A stretch of 64,000 bases of DNA from Homalodisca vitripennis (Eukaryota; Arthropoda; Insecta; Hemiptera; Cicadellidae): contig NW_025777491.1 in NCBI RefSeq assembly GCF_021130785.1, forward strand, positions 1-64,000, written 5' to 3'. Below are positions 11,973-25,265 of this stretch, in pieces. Position numbers and translations under genes: made by a program. The notes below the pieces were generated by a model. The model ran no database searches. It saw only the letters and a list, made by a program, of their open reading frames with translations, and was not told the DNA's origin. The number at the start of each line of letters is the position of its first letter. The stretch's first letter is position 1.

Positions 11973-12820
11973 TAAAACAATTTTTCTTTTATTTATTAAT
12001 GTCTCTAATAGCTAGTTAGGATGAAGTTGTTTAAGTTTTTCTTGGGGCCGGCATTTCGTGGACTCTACATTTCTAAATGTAAAGCAAGCCATACCCACAT
12101 TCCACTCATTTAACGATGAAAACGTCTGAAATAACCATGTTAAAGGGATGTGTTTTTATTTTAAGTTATTAGTATACGGTTAAAATAAGAGTGGATTATT
12201 TGGCCGGAACTATGTTGAAAAGTGGAGGTCTAATTAGTCTAGAATTGAAGACAGCAATTCCGGCGATATAATAAATAATCTTTTTAAGCCCTGATAAGAT
12301 AACTAGTTTTAAGTAGTGCTTTTAACTAGTCCCTTGCTCGTTTTGGATTATGTATTCACACAATACACACAAAAAGATAGGTAGAAAGCTGAAACTTATC
12401 TTGAAAATTCATTAGTATTATAAAATAGTAAACGTTATTAAAAAGAATAATAATGTTAGTTTCTTAACATTTGCTAATGTTTTAAAAATCTTTTTAAATT
12501 GTTTCTAAGAGTCTTCAAATGTAATCTCAAAGTTGGGTGTATTAAATAATAATTAGTTAATTTATTAGAAACTAAATAAATAAGTCAAGCACAATCTCTA
12601 AAATAAAAATTCTCAGTGGTTGGAAACAATTAAATATTACTCCGCTGCTGGTTTTATAAACAAAACAAACAGCAGTTGGGATGGGGATGTTTACTTCTAT
12701 AAACTCTTGATGAATTCATGGTATATATAATATGTAAATTACTAATTTTAATAATAGCTCAAAGTTAAACCATATTAGCGTGAAAACCTTCAACAATATA
12801 TCTCAGACACTAAACAATGG

Positions 12821-13520
12821 CTTGCAATGGTACTATATGTCTCGTGCTATAGTTAATACAATCTATAGTCACTAAGAACGAAGGTCTCGGCACACATCAC
12901 TGAACTGTAAGTGCATTAACCAACAGCTAATTTGCTACAACCCAATGCTTGCAATGATATGTCTCCTACTATAATCAATACAAACTACAGTCACTGAGAA
13001 TGCAGGTCTCGGCACACATCACTGAACTGTAAGTGCATTAAGCAACAGCTAATTTGCTACAGCCCAATGATTGCAATGATATGTCTCCTACTATAATCAA
13101 TACAAACTACAGTCACTGAGAATGCAGGTCTCGGCACACATCACTGAACTGTAAGTGCATTAAGCAACAGCTAATTTGCTACAGCCCAATGATTGCAATG
13201 ATATGTCTCCTACTATAATCAATACAAACTACAGTCACTGAGAATGCAGGTCTCCGGCACACATCACTGAACTGTAAGTGCATTAAACCAACAGCTAATT
13301 TGCTACAACCCAATGCTTGCAATGATATGTCCTCCTACTATAATCAATACAAACTACAGTCACTGAGAATGCAGGTCTCGGCACACATCACTGAACTGTA
13401 AGTGCATTAAGCAACAGCTAATTTGCTACAGCCCAATGATTGCAATGATATGTCTCCTACTATAATCAATACAAACTAACAGTCACTGAGAATGCAGGTC
13501 TCGGCAACACATCACTGAAC
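12821..13520. repeat. 122-bp satellite, about 5.7 tandem units
   Basis: Units start at about 12821, 12948, 13070, 13192, 13316 and 13439, anchored on (C/A)TTGCAATG. Each contains GGTCTCGGCACACATCACTG and a CAACAGCTAATTTGCTACA block. The first unit is the most divergent, as expected for an array edge. Units starting CTTGC (2 and 5) share extra variants (ACCAACAGC, ACAACCCAATG) against units starting ATTGC, which suggests a block duplication of more than one unit. Several units differ only by single duplicated bases. Confidence 0.95.
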
Positions 13521-16500
13521 TATAAATAATCCCTGGCGTAAGTGGACAAGCCCTTAAGCCAACCTCGGGTAACGACCCCTACAAATTACTCAGGACAATT
13601 GAAGCCCTCCGATATTAGGGCAGTTTAAGTTCAAAATTGAGCCATTAGTTGGTGGCCGGTAGAGTTCCAGATTTAGCCCAAGAACTTAAATACGTTTTAA
13701 GTTTCCTTACATTTCGTGCCACTTTTTTTTAGGTACATAAGGAGCCTAACATATTACATTTGGAGATCTTAATCTTCTTGTGGCGGTTAAGTATATTAAT
13801 ATTGCGTTACATTGGTTTGTGTCTAGAAATTTTTTTAATATATATGTAATTAGTGGATATAACAATAAAATATAATCCCTTTGAAATAAGACACAATTTT
13901 ACAGAAAGGAGAGTTTAAATTTTAATTGTAAATTTTTAATCCTTTTTTAACACTTTTTTTTAAATGTTATAGTTAAAAAAACTTTGCAACTACAGGAATA
14001 ATATTTTGAAAATTTACTTATTATTGCGACAGGTTTTCTGTATTGACAGTAGGAATAACTCTATTGACAATTTTCTAAGCTCAGAAATACTGAAATAGTT
14101 TGATTTAGAGAGAGTTTCCAAAACTATAAAACCATTGAGTCACACTTGCTCTCAAGTTTTGACTGCTTGCGAATAAGGATGAACTTAACCAGGTTGGTTG
14201 TTTACTACTAGAACTAAGAACCACAAATTTTATAGGCCTGCCATTCCATTCGTTAATACTATGATATACCTGTACCAATATCTAAATTAAACAACGATAT
14301 AATTTTAACAATATTGAAATATAACACCGTTATGACTGTGCCAAGTTAAAAAATAACTACAATTTAACTTGTACCATTGCAGATGTTAAAACGTCAAAGT
14401 TCTTTACACCAATATCAAAAATAAAGTCTCCCCACGTCCAGAATGCTGAGGAGGGACAATTAGTTAAGGGTGAAATTTGGGTCTATTGCTATTCTCCACA
14501 CGACCGTACAATCAACCCTTCGTCTGCGGTCATTTGCTCATCCCGACTACCCTTGTCTGTCGTCGGTCTCAGCCTTCAGTTTGTCACACACTAACGAAAC
14601 ATAATATTCTCACATGTATGATTTGTACAACCCTTTTTTATAACCTGAAAAATATTTATGTATTAAATATTAGCCTGCCTAGGTAAGCTACATTATAGAT
14701 TTTTTGAATTGATTTATAATCAATAATATGGATCCTAAATTGTGTCATTGTGTGTCTGTTTGTTCGTTTATCTGTGCAATCCAAGGAAGAACTCTATAGA
14801 ATCTTAGGGGTAAAAGGGCACTATTGTTGCAGAAAGGTTTGTCCACAAGTCAGGATAGTAAGGACCCTCGCTTACAGCTTCCTTAATTACGGTGATCCGT
14901 TAATGACCACAATTGGGACACTTTCCACCATTATTGGGTTGTAAAAAACCATTTAATGTCAGTTAGCTATTTTTATAGATCTTTCAGCTCGACTATTGTA
15001 AAATTTTGTTAGGTCCTTGGATAACTACTTAAAAGGTTTTTTTGTTTTTGCAAATGATCGTAATTAGCATTGTAAAGTTTAGATTTTAAACGTAACAATA
15101 CATAGGTTATAGCGGTTTTAATGAATGTATTCAATATTAATTTTAGTGCTTTTTATAACTAATATAAAAAAATAGTTTCGGACCCATTAGTTCTGTATTG
15201 TACTCAGTGTTTAATGCAGTTCCGCGTTTTACTACAGGAAGATCTGTTTAATCCACCGCATTAGTAAAACCTTTTAGTTAAATAGTTCAAACAAACAAAA
15301 TCCAAACACAAGTACTGCGACTATCACTAAGAGCAACAATGCTTATAACATCACATTATGCCTTTATAGTCGAAACTGCCTTTCAAGATCTTCTCTTATT
15401 ATAATGCCACATGTGGAATTTCATTTAACGACTGAATGAATAATGCACTTCTTGGTTTAATCGAAATTTGGAAAATAGTTTTTAATCAGTCTTCTCATAA
15501 CTAGTTTTACAAATAATAACCGAACTTATATAATATGTACTAAATAGATACAGATGATTTTCATAAGCTATTAATACACAGTAACCTTGATCACTTAGCA
15601 TGAAATTGTAAACTTTCCAGTAAACAGACCTTAGAAAACGCTTTGGTCTTTTAATGCTTATATAGGCTAAAACGTACATTATTCGCTGAGCATCAGGAAA
15701 ATACTATCACCTGAGAAACATCAAGTCAATTAAAGATGATGCATGTCACTCTTTCGGGTATTATGATGAGTAACCAAAATAGCAAACGAAATGCATATAA
15801 TAAACAAATTTTTAAACATGCCTGATTTACTCATAACTATATACCGTAAGCGAATCGTCCCTTGAGAAATGTTTAGGGCTTTATTGAACATAAGATAGCT
15901 GCGTGAAATTGTATTTTAAAGTGTCAGTGCCAGATGAGGATAATACCAAATATAATCAAAATTACCTGGCTCTACATTGGAATACATCTCTATAACAATG
16001 CATTTATTCCAATATGAATTTTAGTCCATAGTCTAAAGTAAAAATCGCTATAACGTTTTATATTATAATCTAGGTTAAATATATCAGCCAGTGTGAACTG
16101 AAGTTGATGTAAATTTTGCATGTAGTTTTATTTATACACATGTAGGTTTTGGCTTTGTGACTATAGCATCTTAGGTTTGTGGAGTGATACAGTTTAGAGG
16201 CTATTAGTGAATAGGAGAATTGGAGAGATTTAGTAACTAACTATAAGTTTTGATTCATTAAATATTCATTGTTACACAATTGTATGGTATTTGTCCCAAA
16301 ATAATAGGCCTTTTCTATGGATTATACATTTTGTTAAAGTTGCTTTCTTTACATGATCAATTAAAATATTATTCCGTGTGAAATATAAACATTTTTAATC
16401 TGCACTGTAAGACTCATGTAATTTATTTTTTAAACTCAGGAAAATCAACATAGATGGGTAATGAACAATTTGTTGCCTGTTGTTACAATAGACGTAAAAA

Positions 16501-18640
16501 AATGTCTACACTATCGTATAACTATTTAAGCGTTTTAATATTGTGCGTTTTATCTTTATATATATAAAACCAATTTAATCATTACGTAACATAAAAGGAT
16601 TTGAAATTTCAGTAATAGGAGCGTATGATGATTATAGTTTTATTAATTATATTTAATAATACGCTTTTAAATATTCAGAATGTATATATATATATATATA
16701 CATTTAAAGGAAACAACTAATGTAGGTTAGTAATTGTTCCCTATGAATTTGCTAAACGTAAAAATAATGTATTTTCAAACATAATTTAATTGTTTTACTT
16801 TGTATTTCGATAAAAATTTGCAATTTAATATTTCATGAGCTACAAATTCAATATTTTTTTGCTAAAATGTTAAGCATTATTGAAACTTTACGATACTACT
16901 CAAGTGGGTACAGAAGACAGCAGAGAGGAACTTAATTTTCTATCGATCAGGGTTATCGCCTTAGAGTTTTTATTCTCAGTGAGGGGTTTCATCGGGGGCC
17001 AAAAAGAAAAGAACATTGAATTTCTTACTAAGGGAGCTCAGGAGTCAGTTTAGTTTCAGGAGAAATGGTCTAGGTGGAAATATATGACACGAGCACGAAA
17101 TGTCACTGTAATAAATGTACCACAATTTTATTGCTTATAAAGGTTAGTAAGGATTTACCATAAAAACCGATGTCTTTCTTCTTTACAACATGAGTATTAT
17201 ATTTTGTCTTGAGTACTATTATACCATTTTAAATTAACGATCTATACTTCTTCTGATACATTTGTATTCGATTCGTATAAATTTCCACATAATAGGCGTT
17301 CCATGAAAATTAAAAAAATTAATATTATATTTGTTATTAAAATGCTATGCAATAAATAGAAGAGTATCTGGAACCAAAGTTACAACAAGAATTTTTAGAA
17401 GTGTAATTATTGTGACGGTGGGAGATTTGTTTGATATTAGTTGTGTAACAGATTTTGCGATGGAGGTGAAACACAATGTGGTGGTACCATCATAAAATTA
17501 TTACTACAATAGTCCCTCAAAGCCCGGATCGGTGTTTATTTTTTACACTCCTCTAGGCTGCTTTTATTAATTTCCCTAACTAATATTTACGCATAGTTAG
17601 AAACCGCATTAATTAAAACATAAAAAATGCATTCAACACCCGCTGCATGAGCACAGAAATTTAATTTCCTGATACCAAAATACACGGGATGCAACTTTTA
17701 TTAGACTTAAAAGTATAATTAGTTTGAAAAATTTTAAGCACTCCACACGATATATTTTTGAACCCTTTTCCAACAAGTCTAGACAAATTTTGTTTAATAA
17801 GGTAATTACAGGAATTCTGATTCTATATTACCACTTTCTTACGTTGGTCTTTGGATTAAAAATACAAGTCACATTACGCTTCATGATGCAACTGCCGTGT
17901 ACTTTGTACACTGATCATTTACTTGCGGCACTTACATATTTCATGATACTGTAAGGCTTCATAAGTTATGTGACAAGGCGTGAATGTTCGGATATGCATT
18001 TTACTAATCCCCTCCAGTAACAATAAAATGTATTGGATTATATCTTAATAGTGTGTACTGCATGACTTATTTAGTGCAGCATAAACTAGGTTTTTATAAG
18101 TTATGGACTGTTATTAGTTGACCTGTTTAAAATTAAAAAACGTATTACAACCATTGCGACCTTTTAAAACATATCTGCAGGTTTCAACTTATAGATTGTA
18201 TAGTGATGTAAAAAACCCATTAGCTATGTTTGTTGTCAAACCGTCGCATTCTTAAAACATTAGAGCTAAAATAAAAAAGTAAACAAGATTTTGCAACTAT
18301 AATACATTTCTTTCTATGTTATATAATCTATATTGTACAAAACATATCATTGAGTAGTTGATAAAACCCACATTCTACAAAAATACATTATGCATTTCTT
18401 TTGTCACTTACAACATCAATGCTGCAAATTATTTATACATTAATATTTTTAATTACAAATTAATCTTGTTTATATAACATTCTTAACAATTAAAATTATT
18501 GGATAATAATATGTATAATGTTTCTGGTTTATTCCTCAATAGTATTAAGTCGTGTAAATTACCAAATTCCTAAATGTTTGTAATATTTACAGTATATTAC
18601 ACGATAATAATACCATGAATATCACACATTAAATCGAACA
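13521..18640. other. Gene-free AT-rich stretch
   Basis: Sequence right after the satellite (13530-13690) is less AT-rich but has no open frame of note. Two short frames at 14477-14686 and 14750-14944 show no family motif. A short (TA)n run lies at 16682-16702. Nothing else supported. Confidence 0.5.
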
Positions 18641-19900
18641 TGGCCGACACTTAATTATATCAGTGAAAGTATCCAACAAAAAGTGAAGACTTTAGTGAGT
18701 AATCCACCACAAAACCAAATAATTAGTAAACCACACATATAACTTCAAGAGACTATAAGAACTTGCCAGCTTTACAAGCAAAAGCTAAAAAACATCTGCA
18801 ATAAAACTGCCACCATATGCAGAGCTACTTACCAAGCAGTAATCACACATTAACTTAAAATCTTCTAAGTTTTATTCAGAAAAGCTCTTATGTATCAAAA
18901 GACTGAAATACTATATTCTAAAATACACACAACTACTCTGCCTCGAATATGACTTGCCTTCTCTAATAATTAATCAACTAAATTTTTGATGAAAAAAATA
19001 CAATGACGACTTTGCAACTCTAACATTTCAGACGTAAGTGATTTGTTTATCAATCTTGAGAAAAAATTTAATTTAAGGAACACGACTAAATGAAGAACAT
19101 GACTCCGACTTTGAAACCTCTTTTACACTATTAGCAGAAGTAGGAAGTGGACCTTTGGGCGAAGGTTTAGATAGACTTTATCTACAAAATCTATAAAACT
19201 TTAAAATGGCTCAAAAAATCTTGAAATGAAACATTCGTATCTAAAAGTTTTTTTAAGATCAAATTACTATACTTGAAAAAAACAAATCTGAACATAGTCA
19301 GTGAAATTGTAAAACTGCTTCAGGAAACCGAAACACCGAACTGGGAATTGAGAGGCAACTAAGAAACCAGTGAGGTAAAACTTTTGAAACTATGGCAAAG
19401 AAAAGTAGAAGACTTTCAATAACTTAAAAAAATAAAAAGACCTGGCCAAAACTGATTGAGCACCTAAAGAAAGATAAAGGCAACGAGGCACTAAACAATT
19501 ACTACAAATACACTGGTAAATTGGTAATAGACATTGCAACCCGAACTTCCAACACAGAGTCAAATAAAGTTTTAATGATCATCTGTTTGTTTAACTTTAA
19601 CAAATGAAAATGAGGCTTTGCTTCGTAGAGAACTCTATTGGAACTTCTGAGAAGTTGTTTGACTACACTCGGACAGTTCAAAATGACGAGAACCACTTTA
19701 GAGACAATCATACCAGTAGTTACAAAATGAACCACGAACCATTGACCAAGACCCATATAACTCAAAACATCAACTTAACTCCCGGAGGCAAGACTAAAAT
19801 CAGAATAAATAAGTTCCAACAAAAACCAACAACTCTTAACCCAAGTCCATACCCAAACAACAATTCAGACCCAAGTCGACATCAGACAAACTGAGCCAAG
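18640..19900 (+). pseudogene. Possible ORF1 remnant of an old retroelement
   Basis: Plus-strand frames give lysine/asparagine-rich, coiled-coil-like pieces and then a Pro/Asn/Gln-rich end (19780-19890, KIRINKFQQKPTTLNP region). That composition resembles the nucleic-acid-binding ORF1/gag part of LINEs. Stops interrupt every frame and there is no zinc knuckle. Its position upstream of the RT remnant at 21.8-22.6 kb on the same strand supports a link, but the intervening DNA is unrelated. Weak call. Confidence 0.3.
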
Positions 19901-19924
19901 TCCAAAAATCTTGCATTTAGTTTC

Positions 19925-20160
19925 TATAGGATGCTTCCTATATTATTTATTTATTTATAGGAATCTTTATATTTTTAATTAAGAGAATTGTAAACTTATA
20001 TAATAATTGAATTGTAAGAATTGTTATCCTTTGAGCAGTGCTGAATTTCTTGTTGAGTCGGGTTCGAGGAATGCCTAGAAGCTTCCTTTTGTATCTAGGG
20101 ATTGAGCATAGGTTACAGGTCTGGGTTGGATAGGTACCATCCAATTCAGACATTGTGTTT
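19925..20160 (-). mobile_element. Non-LTR retrotransposon 3' end, decayed
   Basis: A minus-strand frame contains IPRYKRKLLGIPRTRLNKK, then a segment reading like QLYNKLP split by frame shifts, then a lysine-rich end. This follows the usual C-terminus of Jockey/CR1-type reverse transcriptases (N-T-R...L..P..R......LYNKLP..IK). The following TAAATAAATAAATAA run on that strand fits a simple-repeat tail. It lies inside the plus-strand relic and probably inserted there later. Confidence 0.5.
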
Positions 20161-21140
20161 GCTCAATTTTGATTGGCCAATGTTAGGTTGATTAGATGAT
20201 GGGAGGGACTTCTAGATCATTCCGGTGGCTTCAACCACGTTTTCATGGGATTCTTTGCTGTGTGCTCAGAGAGAGAAGTTCGTGTAAAGTGATAGCCTAC
20301 TCTTGCCGTATTGATTTTTCGGTAGGAAGGTTGAGTATTGAGATTAAAATGCTTTTCTAAATTTAAAGTTTAATGTTTAAATTGATTGATCTATAATAGT
20401 TATTTTGTTAGTTGGTGAAGTCTTCAGCAGATGTGTGAGGTACTGTGAAAGTTAGAATTTAATATTTAAATAGAAAATTACTTGATGATATTTTCCTGTT
20501 CAATTTGGTTAAATCAGGAATAGCCTACTGAAAAAGAAAATTTATTTTATGTTCTGAGATTTTATATATATTTTAACAAGTTCCTAAATTTAACAATCAA
20601 AGGCAAGCGGATAATTCCGGATAATTCAATAATTTGTAAATTGGAAATTTACAGAAAATAAGTACTTTGAAATTGAAACAATTTTGAGTTTAACTGGTTG
20701 GACATTGTCTTGTTGATATATTAAATATTAATATTACCTTAATTTTGTTTGAATTTTATTTTGAGAAGAAGTCTTATTTTATTATTTGTTTCATTTTATA
20801 TAAGAAGAAGATTATTTTATTTTAAAATTTAATGAAGATTTTTATTTTGAGTTTGTGTTGAAAATATTAGCACTGAGAACTTGAAGGACACAATTATAGA
20901 TGCTTTGATTAATTGTTAATCTTAAGACTGGACTTGTGAACTTTTGATGGGTTAAAAATAAGAAATAATTGAGAATAAATTCAAAGTAAAAAAAGATAGC
21001 TTGGCGTTGCTGTATTATTGATTTCAAATTTTTATTAAAAATTACTGTAAATTTTATACTGAGTTTAATTATTGCATTCCATTGGAACTTGTGCATTCTA
21101 AAAATAAAGGGTTATTAGTTTAGAATGCATTGATCGCTCT
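20161..21140. other. Unassigned stretch inside the LINE relic region
   Basis: No coding motif on either strand. A GC-richer block at 20180-20330 could be an untranslated or promoter part of a mobile element, but no terminal repeat pair was found to support that. Confidence 0.3.
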
Positions 21141-21144
21141 TATA

Positions 21145-22640
21145 CTAAAACAAAAATAGTTGTAATTGGTTTATAGAATATAACCTTACTATAGACACGT
21201 TACAGTTTCTCTGATCAAGTCTATAAAAATGCAGCAAATCATCCAGATACCAAATCTTTAAAACAAACTCCTGCCACCAACTGTAATTCCTTTCATATTC
21301 ATGACTAAAGGAAACGCAAAACTCAAGCCCAAAGACAAAACGGACAATCAATTCTTCTAAAAAAACTTCTTTAACTAGCATAGGGAAAACATTATGGATC
21401 TGTGATAACTAACAATGTTAACATACAATATTATTTCTACTACTGTATCATCTACTCAACATCCTACACAACTCAACACTATACCCCCTGCCTCTAAATA
21501 TAACAAAATCCAGGTTAAGGTTATTATTAAACACTGTCTTCCAATTTCTTGACAACACTTATAGAAAATCCTAAACAAAACTGAAAACAATTATCTGACT
21601 CTTTTTAGGCCACAACTGCATAATAAACAGGAAGGTAAGATAAAATCAAAGAATAAGCCTACAAATTAACTTATCTTCTTCCATCAATACATGTACAGTT
21701 GACAAACAATATTAAAATACTGGAATACTTTTCACGTAGCTTTTACCAGGACGTCGTAACCCTTAAGAAAATTAACTAAAAGTAATGCAGTAAACCAATT
21801 CGCTGACTACACACTGATTAGTGTATATTGAAGAAAAAAAATTTCAAAAGGAGGGTTTCCTATTTAAAAGAACATCAGAATAATTTACAAAACCGAAAGT
21901 GTGGAGGCAGAGGAGCACAGCATGGACATTTTATGTGAGGTAATAGTAGTAAAAATACATATACATAAGAAGTGCCTACTTGCAGTGTAGCAACCACCGT
22001 GTGTCGACCTCAATACATCACTATAAGTTCTATCAGATGTCCTAGATAGCGGAAATGCCCAATCTTACAGCAGCTGACACAATCAAACCTCTAACTGTTT
22101 AAGTGGATATCTCTCCTTAAAACCCTCCTCAGCTTTGTTAGCATAAAACGAAATATGGAAAATAGAACTTCTGAGGCAACTAAGACAGCATACTATGCAT
22201 AGTTTGAAAGCCATGTATGCTATGGTATTTCTGTCTGGGGTGAGTCACTGTGAAGTAGTCTCTACTGTGTTCTCGTAATGCAGAAAAAAAACAATTAAAG
22301 TAATAGTAGCTTAAGGCCAAGACAGATTTTTAGAGATTTATCAAAAACCTAAACATCCTGACGTTTACTTCAATCTACGTATTGGATATATATTGGTCAT
22401 ACTGTACTATGTGACCAAAGATATCCCTAATCAAAGTAATTTGGCATGAATACAATATCAGATTTGCAGGAAAATATGTGCTTCCTGGTCACAGAACATC
22501 CATGTATTAAAGAAAACATCGTATGAAGGACTGAAGATTATGTGCAAGCTACCGGACCACTTAAAAGCTGGAGGCCATATACTGATGATGAGGATGTTGC
22601 GGAGATTGCTGTTAGTTAAAGGTTTTTACACCTAAATGTA
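21145..22640 (+). mobile_element. Very old non-LTR retrotransposon (RT remnant)
   Basis: Pieces in the three plus frames follow a Jockey/CR1-like reverse transcriptase in order. NQFADYTLIS (about 21797) sits at the FADD catalytic box with the second Asp lost. A thumb segment reads FESHVCYGISVWG (about 22203), then LVMQKK. LNILTFTSIYVLDIYW (about 22350), HEYNIRFAGK near 22446 and KKTSYEGLKIMCKLPDHLK (about 22512) form the usual C-terminal block, ending with LLLVKGFYT at about 22630. Stops and shifts occur every few tens of codons. The upstream part (21145-21790) has no clear endonuclease motif. Relic status is certain; family is likely but not exact. Confidence 0.75.
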
Positions 22641-24295
22641 TTCCTTTCCGGGAGAAACCACACAGAACAATGTAGAACTTATTATTATTTCATTATGTAT
22701 GTTTTTCAATAATTAACTGAAATTTGACTCTGTTATATTTCTTGATGAAATTTTAATAAAGAATATTGTCTATTGTATATTTCCAGACCAATTATATAGG
22801 AACAAACTTAATATTTTACGACAAATTTGACATTGAATGTATGCACCGATAAGCAATATATATAGACCTATGTTTAATTTGCGTAGGATTAAATAACTAA
22901 ACATAATAACATCAGTAAGCACGTATCTTTCTAATTTTCAAATTTAGTTCAAACGTCATAACATAGCTATCCAACGTTATTGATAAGCATATAAATGTCA
23001 TTAACAACAAATATCAAATCAGCTATTTTGTACAATAATTTTATGTATAAAAACATTATTTTAAAATTTAGAGAAAAAATGATCTAATATTTAGACTACT
23101 TGATAGCTTACATTTTGAAATGATATGGTATTCTATTTAAATTTCCTTAAATCTTGATAAGTAACTTGTTAATTAGAAAAAAATTAGATATTATCTTAAA
23201 TGTATATAATATATAGGATAAACCTTTTTACTATACAACTGATATAAAATTCTTTTTGGTAAAATATAATAATTAGGTACTTCAGTTAAATGACAGTGAT
23301 CTACCTAAAAAATTAAAAAGTATTAAACTGCACTGTTATGATTATAATATGAAAATACACCTATCGATGGTTAAGGTTTTAGACATTTAATGACGTTTAA
23401 ATAAAAACCTAACTCTTATAAATACGGAATAAAACATTTTAAAATCCTTGTCTACAATCAAGTTAATCAATACGTAATTGTGAATCGGAGGAGTCTCTAA
23501 GAAAGGAACTAATCTCTGGCCAGCTCCTGCTATCAGTCCTAACAATGGAGAGTTTTCCTCACGTTGACTGCACTGCTGAGATATCAGCTGATTGTTTTCT
23601 GTGTCGTCAGTAGTACCAACATTAACGTGACCAACTGCAGTACTTGTTTGTGTATTGAAATGTATAATAATTAAATCAACATGTACTTTATTTTATATAA
23701 CTTTAATTCTTTTACCGTAATAACTACAAATTGTTAACAGTTTTAATTGTTAATGTTAATTGTTTTATAGTGGTCAATCCAGTATAATTCTATCAAAGTG
23801 CTTTCCTATTCTGTTTAAAATAAGTAAATAATTCAAATTATTTCTGATTATTACCACTTAGAAACTCTTCTTATAGTAAATTAAATATTATAAAAGTAAT
23901 TGTTATTCCTGTATAATACATATTGTGTGAGGGGTTTTTAATGTGCATTTTGCTGGCTAAATGTTAAAGAAAGATACTGGCATAATTTAATTTTTGTATA
24001 TAATGTTGGCAAGATATCTCAAGAATAAATTGATTGACAGGCTTCAACTTTTTTATTTATACATGCAGTATCTTACTTTACGATAGTGTATACAAAAAAG
24101 GGGATTTGACTAAGTTTCAATGATGCCTAACTTTCCACAGGACATTTCTTATACGAATTAAACTGTGTAAAGTTTGCAATACTACTTTGACGGATGGGAA
24201 TACCCCTATACTCTTTCTGACTATATATTTGGCTGGCCGTTCAAGAAGCTTGAAAATGAAATGTATAACTCGAGTAGGTACGAATTGAATCAAGG
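22641..24295. other. AT-rich stretch without a recognisable gene
   Basis: No frame of note on either strand. A somewhat GC-richer patch at 23480-23640 has no coding signature. Nothing else seen. Confidence 0.5.
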
Positions 24296-24330
24296 ACCTT
24301 TTTTTTTTGCTTTGGGATATTGGGGTGGAT

Positions 24331-25262
24331 TCATAGATCCTCACACGTCAACCTGAGCTTATTGTGTGCCCCTTTGATGTTAATTAGGCTAAGAAGCTTT
24401 TCCCCGATACTAGCATCTGGTTCGTCGCCTGGTTGTTTATCACCGAAAAGAGCCCTTCTCCTTGCTCCCAGTCTCTCACAGTCCAGTATTATGTGTTTTG
24501 CAGTCTCTTCAGACTTATTGCAGAGTCTACACTCCGAGTCCTCATTTCGTAAACCTAGAGTGTTTAGGTGTTTCCTGAAGTGGCCGTGTCCAGTGATCAA
24601 GGCAATCACTTGCTTAACCCGATCCCTGCCCAGCCCCATCAGCCATCTGGTGAAGCCGGAGCTAGAATCGGCAAGCAGTCTTATGCCGAGTGCTTGTCCT
24701 TGGTGACTCTGCCACCGCAAGCGGTGTGTCTTCCTGGACCATTTGTTTATACTTTGGTAAGCGGCTGACTTGCTTATACCACAACTCGGTTCTGGACCGG
24801 TGTATGGCATGCTTGCTCCGCTTTTGGCAAGCCTGTCGGCGCATTCGTTGCCACCTATGCCTGTGTGGCCCGGTACCCAACCAAGACGCACACAGTTGCG
24901 TGATACAAGCTTGCAGAGAGTGTTAAGCACTCCCACACAAGCCTGGATCCAATGCTGTTGGAGTCAAGAGCTTTAAGAGCTGCCTGACTGTCTGACATTA
25001 TACAGATGTTCATTCCCTGGTACCCTCTGGTGAGGCCTAGGTTGCCACAGGCTAGGATACCATAGATTTCGGCTTGAAATATGGAGCAGTTCCGACCCAA
25101 ACTGCCGCAAAGGGCAGTTCTAGGGGATTGACTAAACACACTCCATATCCAGTTCTACCCTTAATAAGCGAGCCATCCGTGTACCAGACAAAGCTCTTTC
25201 TTATTGTTGGGATGTTATCTTGCGATTTCCACTCATCTCTGGAGTAGAAGTCAACAGAGAAT
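24331..25262 (-). pseudogene. LOA-like ORF2, RNase H and C-terminal zinc finger
   Basis: The RNase H starts with FVWYTDGSLIKGRTGYG (first catalytic Asp). After a shift comes FQAEIYGILACGN (Glu) and IMSDSQAALKAL (Asp). After another shift comes GWVPGHTGIGGNECADRLAK (His and last Asp). All four catalytic acids are visible across three frames. The tail has CRLCNKSEETAKHIILDCE, a CCHC-type finger found at the end of I/LOA proteins, and then a stop at 24331. RNase H removes the RNA strand during replication. Confidence 0.85.
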
Positions 25263-25265
25263 GGC

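Larger units (their letters stand above)
9640..12820. other. AT-rich stretch without a recognisable gene
   Basis: Short frames only. It contains one copy of a dispersed repeat (about 11165-11345, listed separately) and a palindrome carrying two CACGTG sites near 11951. Nothing else could be named. Confidence 0.5.

Noticed and set aside
12821..13520. CRISPR-like array
   Set aside because: Units are contiguous 122-bp repeats without unique spacers, and the DNA is eukaryotic. It is a satellite.
14477..14944. Two adjacent plus-strand frames as an exon pair
   Set aside because: No motif, no consistent splice phase, and frames differ.
24320..24976. Several plus-strand frames up to 128 codons
   Set aside because: They are opposite the RNase H part of the LOA-like LINE and have no independent support.
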